Of a DNA stretch of 64,000 bases, positions 47,801-61,300 are shown in pieces. A program made the translations under genes and the position numbers. The notes beneath the pieces were generated by a model. That model did not search any database and was not told where the DNA came from. It worked only from the letters and a program-made list of their open reading frames with translations. The DNA comes from Neodiprion pinetum. Its lineage: Eukaryota > Arthropoda > Insecta > Hymenoptera > Diprionidae. The stretch's first letter is position 1. The number at the start of each line of letters is the position of its first letter. The stretch spans positions 25,140,470 through 25,204,469 of the forward strand of contig NC_060238.1 in the NCBI RefSeq assembly GCF_021155775.2, written 5' to 3'.

Positions 47801-50637
47801 AGAACTTCAGAAACCGCGAATAAAGAAAAAAAAAACAAAAAGAAAAAGAAAATTTCTGCAACGAGTAAACTAAATATTTGCCATAAAATAGTATACGGTA
47901 CTTGGCAAGAAAAAAAAATACACCATCAGGTGTGAAAGTACCAATTCATTGACCAGCTATATATAATACAACAACAACGTTTAGCGAATTACTCACCACG
48001 AGAAATTCCGTTTTATCCACTCGTTCGTTGCCGTCGATGTCAAACATGTTGAAAGCTATCCGAAAGCCGGTCTGTGGTTCTACGAGAAAATTACAGTGTC
48101 CAATTGAACCCTCGCCAGTACATTGAAAATTTTGAATCGATGATTATAAAAAATTTATATAAAAATAAAAAAAAAAAAAAAAAGAAAATAACAAAAAATT
48201 TGATCGAATTTTAACACGGCTGCGAGTATTTTGTACAGTGTACAGTGTAAAAGGGTCAGCAGAAAAACACTCGTCTCGTTCAAAATCTTCAGCAACAGGG
48301 AAGAACGAAGAAGAAAAAAAAAAAGAAAAACGGAATGAAAAAATGGACAAACACTCGAGACGCTCTCATCGAGGCTCGTAAATTTTCGGTCGAATCGCGC
48401 GCCAAAGAGAGACAGACGGACAGACAGATACCGTAGAGTAATGCAATATACGTGTAGTAGTTATGTACGGACGGGAATGAAAGAGAGAGAATTTTGCGGT
48501 TTATAAGATATAAAAATAGTCGATTACCTGCGCATACGAAAATAAACATAACATCACAAGAGTCTTGAGATAAAATAAAGAAACAGATTTCAAAAGCGTT
48601 CCGCTATTAATATATATATATATACATGCAGATTATCAAATATGCTAAGGGGGAAGTTGTGTGAAGGATATGTGAGAAGAAAAGTGTTTGTTCCAACTAT
48701 TTACCATGTCGTACGAAATAATTATAATCGTATAAGTGTATAGAGTAAGTGTATACATATATTTCACTAGTGAAAAAAGCTGATGGGCAATACTCACTGG
48801 TCAGAATTGACAGTAGGAAAAGGTACTCGGTATAAGAGAGGATGCCTGGAACAAACAGAGCAGGGAAACGTTTTTGTTGTAAAAAAAGAAAAAAAAAAAA
48901 AATTTTCAATTTCTCACACTTTGTCTTTTTACCACCGTTCAAAGACGTTGTCGTTTATTTTAATTTTTTAGTTCTAAATTTTTTACCAACAAGAATCGCG
49001 TTTAGTCCGCGACAGTACGAAAGTTTTTTTGATGTTTCTTTTTTTTTTTTTCACTCACAATCGTTTCCGCCGAGAATCGCGACGTTTATGAATGAGAGAG
49101 TTTTCGGTGGTCCGGGTGGCTCGTTTAACGCACAACACAAGCCTTAGACGGGGGGCATAATTCATTTGGACCTCCGCCGTCGCGTCGAATTACACGCGGT
49201 GCTCGTTAAACGAGGTTAACTAACCGACTAATCGATGCCGAAAAATGAGGTGCCATTAAAAAAGCCAGCCGTCTTCTCCGGGGCTCCGGGCGACCCGAAG
49301 CCGATGGATGGTCAACGCCAGACGTCCAAAGTCCGAAGGCCGAAGAGGGAACAAGCCTCTCATCCTCAAAAACACTTACGGGATTTCAAAGAGAGATCGA
49401 TCAGTTTCCCGCCCAGCGCGTGTTCCGGTGAAACGTCTCGTTTATAAAAGTCTGTACACAAAGCCAGGGGTCGTATTCGACCCTTGGAGAATACCGGGAA
49501 AGAAGATGGGAGGAATAAAAAAAGAAACGACAAAAAAAAAAAAAAAATAATAAAAAAATTACCATCGTGTTTAACTTTGAAAAATGTGCGGAGAAAAAAG
49601 CGAGCAAAATTTGTTACATTTTCTCCGTCAGTGCGTATAGCTTGAGTTTTGAAGGTTTGAATTACGTACGGATATTTCTTAGCAAATTTCGAAATTTCAG
49701 TTAGGATTTTAAAATGAAAATTTTTTGTACCGAGGAAAAACATTTCTCAAGAAAGAAGAGAAATCTCGAGTTTTACTTAACGAGGTTTATTTAAATGTAA
49801 TGTTCTTTCACACTTTCGTTTATAACGTACTAGAAAATTGAGTTTAAAATAACGATAAAATGAGGGAATAACGTAAGATAATGGAAATTTAACTGTTATG
49901 AGGGAGTTACGAATTCGAAAAAAATCTACAGAAAAACACTGGCAAATAACCACAAATTGCTTTAGAATTTTGTGTGTGTACTCCCCAAAACGCAATAAAA
50001 AGAATTAAAACATATGCATATATATACTGACTCACCTTTACGTAATGACAAATAAAAATCTAATTCTTAAATAATTTCAACCAAATACATTTTTGCATAA
50101 ACTCATTTCACTGTCAAAAAGAAATCGCCGCAATTAACATGGTGCAACAGAAGCTTCGTACACGCAATTAAAACTTATTTTCAAATATCTTGTCAATATT
50201 TAATCAATAAGAATATCGTTAAATTTGAGATGAACATCTTTTTTATTATTTTTCTCATATCAACGGACAAAGTGTGAGGGAATGACTTTTGGAGCAATAA
50301 ATTGACCAAATTTTTTCATCTACCACCTATGACGATATATCAATTTTTGTGTTTTACAATCTCAGCGTCACTAACTTGCGTTTAAATAAAAATGTTAATG
50401 ACACGGTACTTAAATTTCAGAATATCACGATAAATATCCATGTAGGTTTACACGTACGCAATTTTACGTGGTTTTAATGTAATCTGCAAGAAAATTTAAA
50501 GGTGGTATAAAACTTTTGATTTCCTCGCATAGACGCTGATGTTATAATATATGTAATATTAAACCGGCTTCTCAAGGCGGTGAAAATCCAGTGCACAAAT
50601 AAATATCACAGCCGAATGGGTGCACGGCTTTACGATT

Positions 50638-50670
<33 letters not shown>

Positions 50671-52296
50671 CGTGAATAAATACCGTGACGAAGCGTAACA
50701 AACTTTCCTTTTCATCCGCTCCTCCGATCTCTTCGCTCCATATTTTTATACCACAGTGCGAAACCGATTGCGTACAGTATATATTTGCATTTAATTAATT
50801 CGTCTTTCCTACACTCGAAACGATATCGAGGATAATTCAAACGACGACGAACCGAGTATAACAAAGTGATAGAACCGAACGGAACGAAACGATTGACTGA
50901 CCTTTGTCCCGGAGCGTTCGAAACATCTGCGGACTGCCCTGCCTGAGACTCGGTGTAGCATTTTTCATGGCCTCGATCTCGTTGTCGGATAAAATCCGCC
51001 TTTTCAGTCGAGCTGGAAGATTGAAAATAGGATGAGAACATTGAGATGAGACGCGTTCGTTGCCTCCTCGAGATGACGTAGAGCTTGTAATATTTGCTAA
51101 GATAATAAAGTGATTGCGGTGCGGCGGCGCTTCGATGACATTGACTTTCAATAACCCTCGGCTGCAAGTGTAAATACGAAGGCATGACAACTGCACGCGG
51201 ATACATCGATTGAAAAAACGGAGGGGATTTTACGCAAAATCAATATTTTCACTCAAGTATATTATTTTCAAACTCTAGTACGTATATGTCTGTGTGTGTG
51301 TGCGTATCTTCAATGAAACTTCATTCTAAAGTGCTTGCGAGTAGTCGAGAATATCTCAGAACGTAGCCTGAATTTCATATCAATTTTCTCCTTTCATTAT
51401 TCTAAGAATGAGCTGAAACTTGGGATATTTTGAAGTAAAATTAAAAACTGACTCATGGTAGGGACATAAATTTTTGGGAAAAAAGATTTTCCATTACCTG
51501 ATATCTAGTTTTTCCAAAAATTTCCCCAGTTCTATTAAGTTACTAAAACCTAAATCGTTCAGGTTATTGACTCAAGATTCGATTGAAATTCAATTCGAAT
51601 TGAAGAAAAATATTATGTACAAAAAGAAAAAAAAAAAAGTTGGTTTCAGTCAATTTGTTTTCTCGACGATAAAGATAAGTAAACTTGTTAACTCAAAAAA
51701 TCATTTCCAATTCCCATGACAGAAAACTGACATCTCCATTTTTTCCACGACCAAATTAAAAATTGCCCTGACAATTCCAGGCTTTCCATAACTCATTTCG
51801 AATAGCCCGACCGTAGGTTGGAACGAAAAACGATGCAACATACTCACGTCTCGGTAAAGACTCGACGACACTGTCGAGAAAATCTTGAGGCGTCATGTAA
51901 AGCTGACCGTCGTATTCAACCGAGGCAAATTTGATGAATCTTCTTTCTCTCGTGGTCAGCCTGACAGCCTTGTGCAGATCATCGTCCCTCTGGAAAATAG
52001 ATTTTTAACGTGGATATATACATGTATAATAATAAACGAAGTTGAGTAAAAAGTAGCACGTTAGCGGCTGTTGATTACTCTTTCATCGCTAGACCGGTAG
52101 CAGAGTTTTAAATGTAAGCCGTGGCAATTAGAGAGGATACCGCGTTGCAGCGTGTCCATCTGAAGGAGCTTATAACGCAATATAAACCCTGCGGGACGGT
52201 GATAAACCGCAGATTTACGGCCGTATAATGGCAAGGTTGAAAAAGGAATCCGGGAAAATAGGGGAACTGGTGTTAACGTATTTTTATGGGTGAAAC

Positions 52297-52336
<40 letters not shown>

Positions 52337-55300
52337 AATGTCATCTACGGCGAGGGGGAGGGAACGCGGTTAGAATTCGATCGGGGTGGTGTTTCAACGA
52401 CGACGATACACGGAGACCAATGTATTTCCAGAATTTACTCTCCTCCCGGGGATTTATTCGCTCCGGTTTGCTTTTCTACAAGGAGATCAGCACCGTAGTT
52501 ACAAGCTGCGCGAGCTATCGAACCAACGCGACGAGATATCGACGACAGAAACGCAGACCTGAACCACGGTAGTATTATATGTGTCACGAAGCTGAAGCTA
52601 GAGCAGCCAGAGTTGGCAGCCAGAGTTGGCAGCAAAAGTTGTTAAACTTTTTTGAAATCGATAAATGCAGTTTGGTATTATCCTCGTGATTCTCAACTTG
52701 ACCTCAACCTCGCATATATTTCACAAAATTTTCACAAATGTTTGTCTGTTAATTCTGCCTGCTAATTTCATCCTCGTTTCTACGTCTTGGCTTTGAGAAG
52801 CTTCGTTACAAAGTGATTCTCGCCAAAGATATATACATAGACGTTAAATGAGGCACTGAAACCGAAAAGTCGTCGTGAAACTGTTGCAAAGTTGATATTC
52901 AAGGATAGTCGGACGACGTTCTAAAAACAGAAAGAAAGAAAAAAAAATACCATACTCTTTGGATACAGTTGTAAAGAGAATCGTAAAATTGGCGATAAAC
53001 TGTGGAAAAAATTCTAAAAGAGGAAATAATTTTAAACGGAATGAGATGAGGAGAGTTGTTACGCATAAAGTATACGGCGCGTCGCGTCGGCGGCGGCACC
53101 TCGAAGAAGAAGAAGAAGAAGAAGAAGAAGAAGAAGAAGAGTCGAGAAAGATCGGCGGGCGTTAATTTATGCCGAAGGACTTTGCAGCTCTTACAGAAAA
53201 TCAACAGAGAAGGAGGCGAGCTGATTATCTGTATAGAGAGCGAACCAGTTTCCCCTCTCATCCGCCGCTTCGTTATCCTTACATTTTCATTTTTATTTTC
53301 AAGAAGGGATGCGCAACGCGGAATACTGGATCAGAGTAAGCAGGTACAGCAGGATTAACCGTCTCTAAAAGCACCTAAGGTAAAACTGCACCATTTATTG
53401 ACCCTGTCCCAATTATTTCCTTTTTTCGTTCGTATCCGTTCGATCCTTGGTTCTAAAACTAGCAAAAAGATGAATTTCAGCAAATGGTTTCGGTAATCGA
53501 GAAATTTATAATTTTTGCAAATAAAAAAGGTCAATAACTGGTAGACTTGCCTTATATCGATGGGAACAAAACGACGCTGAATAACGGGATCTGGTCCTTA
53601 ATTCGACGGTGTGAAAACGCGTCATGGCTGATAATAAATCGCGTCTAAACGCCTGGGTCCGGAGTCTGGAACCTCGAGGACCCCACGGGTTCGACGACCC
53701 TTGTACAAACGCGTTCCGTCACTCGGTCATAAATTCGGCTTTCGCAGCGGATTCGACGATATAGGTACGCAGGCATGCGGTCAGGTGGAAGTCCCGAGAA
53801 CAAGCATTTCCGGAGGGCCCGATAACCGCGTCATGGATTCGTCGAGTCAACGTCTCCTTTTGTTTCACGCTCTCTTCGCCCGAACGGCATCTTGTTACAA
53901 AATCAAGAACGGCACGTCGCAATAGAATAATGGACGTCGTGTCAACCACGGAGCGTGAGTGAGTTTTCACGGTTGGGTTGAAAGGGTGAAAGGCCTGAGA
54001 GGAGAAGAGAGAAAAGGAATCGGATCATCGCGTGCAAAATTTCGTTAAGAACAAGGCGTTACCCTGCCGCTGCTGGTTTATACCCAAAGATACGAGATCC
54101 TGATCGAGGAACAAGCGGGGCTGTCTAAACTCAGCGAAATTCTGGGTGGTCCGATCCTCGCAAGCGTTAAACACAAGCGCATTGCACGGTAAGGCGCGCA
54201 CCCCGAAACATTATGACCTACATGACTGGGACCAACACGCAGCGGCGAAAGATTCGAATTAACAGCCGAAAGTTACAGCGAGGAAAGAGATGCTTTGGAG
54301 CGTGATAACGCACGTCTGAAATAAGTTCTGCAACCAACCCCGGAAAGAAGAAGCCGCGGTTTGTTCGCCACGTTTGATTTAATTTTTATCCCAAGTTTTT
54401 TCCATTCCTTCGTTTTTTCACTTCTAAATATATTCCTACAACCAACGACGAGACGCAGAAAGCTAGCGAGGCTCCGATTAAACATTCCAACCGTGTTCGA
54501 TCAGATAGTACAACGGTTCACCTGCAGCGCTGGATCAAGTGTTTTAGTTGGCACCTTAGACACGTTTTGCCAAGGCGAGAGACGTGCGAAAGATTGTCCT
54601 GCGCGACGCCGATCACCCTCCGTATTATCTTACGGATAGCTTTATATATATACATACATATATATATATACATATACTGGGTATACACACACGACGCGAG
54701 AGAAGAACTCTCTTCTACCATACGACGAACCGCAACTTACTGCAGTAAGATCGTAACGACAGGTTATTTCCAACGCTTTGTGTCCCTTTCTGATACAGGT
54801 ACGTAGCTATTAAGTTACGCGTAACCATTCACCGCTGTTTTCATTCACCACCACGTCGCATTTCTGTAGAGGAGTTACAGATCCAATGGATGAGCTGTAG
54901 ATAGAATAGCGTGAAAATGGATTCAATGGAATGGAATGGAACGGTACGATTTCTAGGTTCAGTTACCTTAAAACTAGGTTTACACGAACCTTGGTAGACG
55001 TAAGAAGTTTAATACCAAGTGCGGACAAGTTGGGTGTTGCAGAAACTCGATTGGTAGTCCGTTTTGCAAAAATGCGAGTACAGATCGATGGTGTGCTAAT
55101 GCGAGTACATTTACGATAATCGCGATCTCGTTACCGACAAATTGCACAAACAGCAGCGGAACGAAAACGCAACCGTGGCTTCCCGGCTCATTACCGGTTT
55201 GTACAAGGTGGAAGTTAGCTACCAACAACCTGCTTTTCCCCGTTTCCCATATCGCGAACCGTGGAGAAGATCAGGCCGAGGATGATCATTGAAACGCTCT

Positions 55301-58300
55301 CGTACCGCCGGACTATCGTACGAATCGTCGATTACTATAATTGAAGAAACTTTGCCGAGGGGTGTAATTACCGATGAAATTGAAATCAGATAGCAGTATT
55401 TCTGCCCGTACGCATTATCTTCCCTTTGGCTCTATACTACATACACCGTCGGCACAGACCCGATTTGCATAGGAATTACCTCCCTGCGACATCGAGAGTT
55501 AGTCAGCCGTTGCTAAAACCCGGGTAAATTGTACGGGGTGAAAAATTCGACGAGCAAGAATTTCAATTAAAAAAAACAACGTCGATATAACTATTTCATT
55601 TTATCGGATGTCTGTAACTAATACGATCTTTCCTATTATCAAATAATGAACTAGGAACAGGATAATTATGTGAAAACGAATGATCGAAGAATCGAACAAT
55701 GGGAACGAAGCATCGCCAAGTACGCAGCTTCCTCGTGTCCAATTCTGTTTTTTTTTTTTTTTTCACTTTGAAATATGTGTATAATATCGAACAGGCGACG
55801 CGACGCGGCTCGATTTTTCTAAATACAGAAAAAGAAAGAGAGAGAGATCCCGCGATTCGATAAATTCAAGCGGCGACAGAACAGATGTACAAACGTTTAA
55901 AAAACGGAAATAAGAAAGAGAAAGAGACGTCAGAGCGACAGGGCCTTTTGAACAAACAATATGCAAACGTTCTCGACGAATATTTGTGATTTTGGTGAAT
56001 AATCTTGTGTCGTCGCTGTGACAAGAGCCACGTGCCTTTTTTCCTTTTCTCTCGTTTCAACCATTGACACTCCACGGACGAATCGAAGTGTGTTTCGTTG
56101 TCATTAACACTATCCAAATTGTGCATATAACGAGAATACTATTCCGTATATCAACTATCGCTGAATGTTCTGCCGCAGCTGGGCTGCATGTAATTTCTTT
56201 TTACTTTCCGTTAAATTTTACCATCGATGATTGATTACGAATGATTTGTCACGAACTTGGGCGATCGGGATTTAAAAGTGAAATTTAAATTTACTCTGGG
56301 TGGTCCAAAGCAGAAGAATCTCACGGATCGTAGGTTCTTCTTCTCCTTGTTCTTCTTCTTCTTCTTCTTCGTCTTCTTCAACTTGGATGATTTCGAGATT
56401 GAAAGTCAACCTTGCGCGCAGGGTCATTCTTCGTCCGGAATTCAGTGTCGATCTTGTTGATAAAAATCGTCTCTCTATTAATCAATCGTCCAATCATTGA
56501 CGATTGATCGATATCCTAGAATTTTTTCTATTCATCTCGATCGCCCCGGATATGTTTTGTTAGTAACGTTAACGTAACGAAACATCAGAGAAAAAATCGA
56601 TATTGCGTAATTTTAGAAAATGACATTCAACGAGTTGATTATCCAAAATATAAGCATACTATACTTGTCATGGTTTATACTAAATTTCGGACATTCCCAA
56701 CAAGGTGCGAATTAACGATTTTTCCTAAAGACGCGCATCGTTAATGTTTTTACGCTACTAACTCTTCGTCCTCGTGTAAAAATTTCATTCACAAAGGTAT
56801 CGGCTGGTAGTTTTTTCTTCGTATCGAGAGTACCTTTTTTTTTTTTTTTTTGTCGCCTCCGAACAGCAACGGCGGCACCTCGTTAATAAATAAAACCGTT
56901 CGAAATAAGAAAAAGAAAGGATCCTCCCGGCATTCTGCCGAGTTATATACAAAACAGGTAATAAAACAGTGTGATAGGTACGTACATACCTAATACGTAT
57001 CCCAATTCTCCCGAGGGAGTTTCTCACCTCTTGATAAATTATTTTTACATTCTTTATTTTTCGCCACGCATTCTCTTTTCTGGAGATTCGTATTCGGAGA
57101 GATCCTCCCTCGTGTTTCGAGATCAGATTCCTCCTTAGCGGTTCCCCGATCACAAGAGAAAATAGCACGCGCGCCTCGCGCCGTTTTGCTGAACAAGGCA
57201 GTTTGTCACAGGCACCTCATCCGAGGAGGAGGAGGAGGAGGAGGGGGAGGAAACCGAGAGACAAATATACCCTATAACGATATTTATCGGCATAGTTTAA
57301 ATTTTTACACCCTCATTCGTTACAAGCGATTTGTCCCCAGCAGCAACAGCAGCCAAACGTGTCCTGACAGTGGTGTAAAAAAAGTTTTTGTATTCTTCCA
57401 TACATTTTACATCTGTCACATGTTGTAAAAAGCTGATTTAGACTGGACAGGAGCCAGCCCTCGAATTTCCCGTTCTTACAACGTAAGGTTCCAAGTTTGT
57501 AGAGAAAAATAGAGAATAATATTGAATTCAAATTTCGAACTACAAATTCAGATTCGTGATTGACGATTTTAAAGCCCTCGGATATCAATTACGTGAAAAT
57601 GTGACGATTTTATTTATTTTGTGGTACTATAATTGATCCATCGGTACAAATTTTGAAAGTCTGCCCTCGGATTCGTTATCGGTGAACCGAAAAACCCCCG
57701 CCTACCAATTTTCACCAAAATCCAAATGTTTTCAGTTTTTTCTTCAGCTTGCCGAATACCTGGCCTTAGATTCGCGATTAGCGATCCAAAAAACCTCACG
57801 GTACCAATTTTCATTCAAATCCATTCATCCATTCTCAAGATATCGTTATTTTTATTTGAACCGATCAAATCCAAAATCCAAGCAGTTCCAAGTTCATAAA
57901 CACTCACAGATATCCGTCCGAAAATGGTCGAAGATGGTTCTCTAAACTTCAAAACGTGGAGTCAAATCTAGTGAAAATTCAACTTGTCATTTTCGGTATG
58001 ATTAAAATAACGTTCTTTTTTCACTGAAACCGAGAAACCGGGAGTTAATAATTACTTTATCACTTGTACAACAATAATAAACGATCGTATACAGGTAACT
58101 CTCTACATTATAATATGCATGTATCGTCATGCTGCATTATTCAATATAACTGAAAATCTTTCCTTGATTTTTACGCTGATGCATTCACGTATTATTTACC
58201 TCTATGTAAATATCCTTTCCCTAACGACGTGATTCAAGTTGGCGTAACAATTTCTCCTTGGTCTATGTAACTTGATTCTCAAACATACGTTTAATTGGTA

Positions 58301-61300
58301 ACTTCTCACAGTTTGTCACGGCTCATTGGGAATGTGTACATAACGCCGGCTTATCCTCGTACATGCGTATGTAAACTTATATATATACATATATATATAT
58401 ACACAATAAATAACTTTCACGAATTGCATCCGGTGAACGAGTAATGAATAATCGATAGTAGTTATCGATTCGAGTAGCTCTTTCAGAATATAGCGAAAAA
58501 AAAATAAATAAATAAAAACTTTGAACAAACAAACTGTTCTCGTCTTTTTTTTTCTATAAAAAAAAAATTTGTAACCCGTTTCAACCACATGCATATTATA
58601 GTTGACCAATTTTTTTTTTTAACCCACTTATTATTATTATACGACGTGATTATACGGCGAACAGTGCAAGTGAAAAGTTCCACCGTTGCCTCGGGGGAAT
58701 TTGCCGTATAATATAATATTATAATGCGACGCCTTGCGGCGAAAAAAAATTGGCTGTTATAATATTTACTCAACAACTCTCGCGGGTTATACATAAAAAT
58801 AAGAATAACAAGAAGAAGGAGAAGGAGAAGAAGAAGGAGAAGAAGAAGAAGAAGAAGAAGAAGAAGAAGAAAAAGAAGAAGAGGCGGGTGCCTTATGAAG
58901 CAAAGTTCTCTAGGCGGTCGGTCGGTCGGTCAATTAAGTGCGTGAACAAAACGAGCTTCGAGCAAGTAAAGTAAAACCAGTTACCTACCGGAATGAAAAA
59001 TATCTGCTCGAGTAAATCACTCATTGAGAAATGAACGATAAAACGTTGGAATATAAATAAGAATATAAGTGGGAGGATAAATCGGGAAGCGAGTGTTCGT
59101 AACGTTAACAATGTAACGATTTATTTTTAGGAAAAATCATTATTTCGCAACTGTAAGATCCTCTGAAATTGAATAATCTATTTTTAAGAAGCAACGTTTA
59201 CATCAGATTTTGGAAATGAAACCTCTTTAGGGCCGTTCTAAATTTTCACAGCAAAGATATTAGTTGCTATATTTCGTTAGGTTAACGTTACTTAATTTCG
59301 ATCCGGTAAATCGGAGCAGTTCGAAAAGTCATCCGCAATTTCGAACTCGTAGGATTAATATAAACTGTCTAAAATTGTAGAGTAATAAACCGTAACAAGG
59401 TGCGAAATGTTTCGTTAACTTTGTAACAACTTCAATCTTCACTTGGTGTTAAAATTAGTTGTTCAACGAATTTTGATTAGAAAAATCGAAGGTCAAAATT
59501 TATAGGAATATTTTCTATATATGGGGAATTCCATGCGAATCCAATCAACGTCTTACGCACCCTAACCATTTTTGATTTTGTTCAAACAATTTTCTGCAAT
59601 TTTTCCAACTCTGAAACGGTACCCTGGATTTTTTTTAGATTTTTTATTCACATGGTTAATCATTTATAAACAGTGAGAGTGATTTTGAAAAGGACCTTCA
59701 TTCAAATTCTCAAAAACTGTATTTGTTTGCAAACATTTCAATACGATTATTTCCCATTTTTTTCACAGTGCAAAGCATTGTTTAAATTATCTGAAAATAG
59801 TCAAAAATTATGAAAACTTCTATTTTTCACTTGAAATATTTCTAGACCGGTTTCAATATGAAGTTGATAAAAAAAGTGGAATGTACTTAAAAAAAAAAAA
59901 AAAAAAAAAAAATCGCTCCACAATGGAACCGGTCTAGAAATGTTCAAAGTGAAATAATAGAAGTTTTGAGAATTTTTCGGAACTTTTCAGACAGTTCAAA
60001 CAATTTTTTTAATAGATCCAATAAAATTAAAAGTGCTGAATAAAAATAGAAAAACATCTTGAAAAATCTTAACATATCTGTCATGGAAAATCCAGTTACT
60101 GAGAATGTTTTTGAAATTTAATAAAAAGTATTCTCTTCAAAATCACTTAAAATATTTATGGAAACAAAAAAAAAAAAAAAAACAAATGAGCAGTTGATTA
60201 AAAAAATCTGAAAAAATTCAGGGCACTCTTTCAGAGTTTGTAAAATTGCAGATGTTTCTTTTACTTTTTTTTTAAACAAATTCAGAAGCGACGAGGATCA
60301 GATGTGTTCGTTGGGTTCGCATGGAATTCCCCGTACAACGTAGGTATATGTATAATATTGATATTTATCGCATATTACAGATAGGTAAGAAGCAGAGCTC
60401 GGGTAATAGAGGAAAAAATGTAGCATAACGGAGGCTCCAGCTGGGCGCGAAGCGCCGGAACGACCGCGGGATTAATACCCTAGGTTTATACGGATGCGTC
60501 TCTATTAGAGACACATTGCATCTGATCGCCGAGGGCGTCATATAGAATACGGGGATAGGTTGTAATTACAAGATGCGCGCGTGGTTTATAGAGGGTAAAG
60601 GGGAGGCGGTTCGATCCCCCCCCCCCCGTATACAATTTCCGTTCGATCGACGTAACGCGGCCTTCTCAAAGAAACCGATACCGCTACGGCGTTTTAAAAC
60701 TCCTCCAGCACACCGGGAAGATTAACCGCATCATCGTTTGTAACGTACCAGATAAAACGCATATGTGATACTTTACGTAACCTAATAATCCGAGATATCG
60801 GATAACGCGTCCAAACCCCCGGAATTATTTTTTAGTCTCTCAATCTTGGTCCGAGCGGGGGAAGGATTGGGATTGGAAAGAAAATTCGAACGAGTACGAT
60901 CGGCTCGTTTTATCGGGTGTAATTAACTCGACAAACCTGCGCTCGCTTATATTCTCGATTCCATGAAACGTTATTTCGCGTACCTACTGTTAAATCAAAT
61001 GTCTGTGAATTTTTACTTGGAATTCACGTTATGCGTACCTAGAGCAAAACGTGAAAGATATTAATGATTCGTATCGATGCATGTAGGTACGAAGATGATG
61101 AAGCCAGAGCAGCCAGAGTTGGCAGCCAAACGTGTCGAGTTTTTTTTTTTGAAACAGAAAAATGCAGTTTGGTTTCATCCTCGCGATTCCCGGGGGTTTG
61201 AGATATTCGTCGTGACCCAAGTTTGTAACGTTATTGTAACGATGAATCTTTAAAAAATAATCGTTATCTAGCAAGTTTAGAGGATTAACCGTTTTAATAA

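Noticed and set aside
48071..48076. Nearer acceptor CCACAG for the EF-hand 1 exon of MICU3
   Set aside because: It breaks phase with the upstream exon. The acceptor 8 bp upstream restores the frame and gives the family's LTKP-type sequence.
58750..58974. Poly-Lys/Glu ORF
   Set aside because: Translation of the (GAA)n tract.
60560..60640. GGTTCGATCCC resembling a tRNA T-arm/B box
   Set aside because: No matching acceptor stem, D-arm or anticodon arm could be found upstream, and it is followed by a C run.
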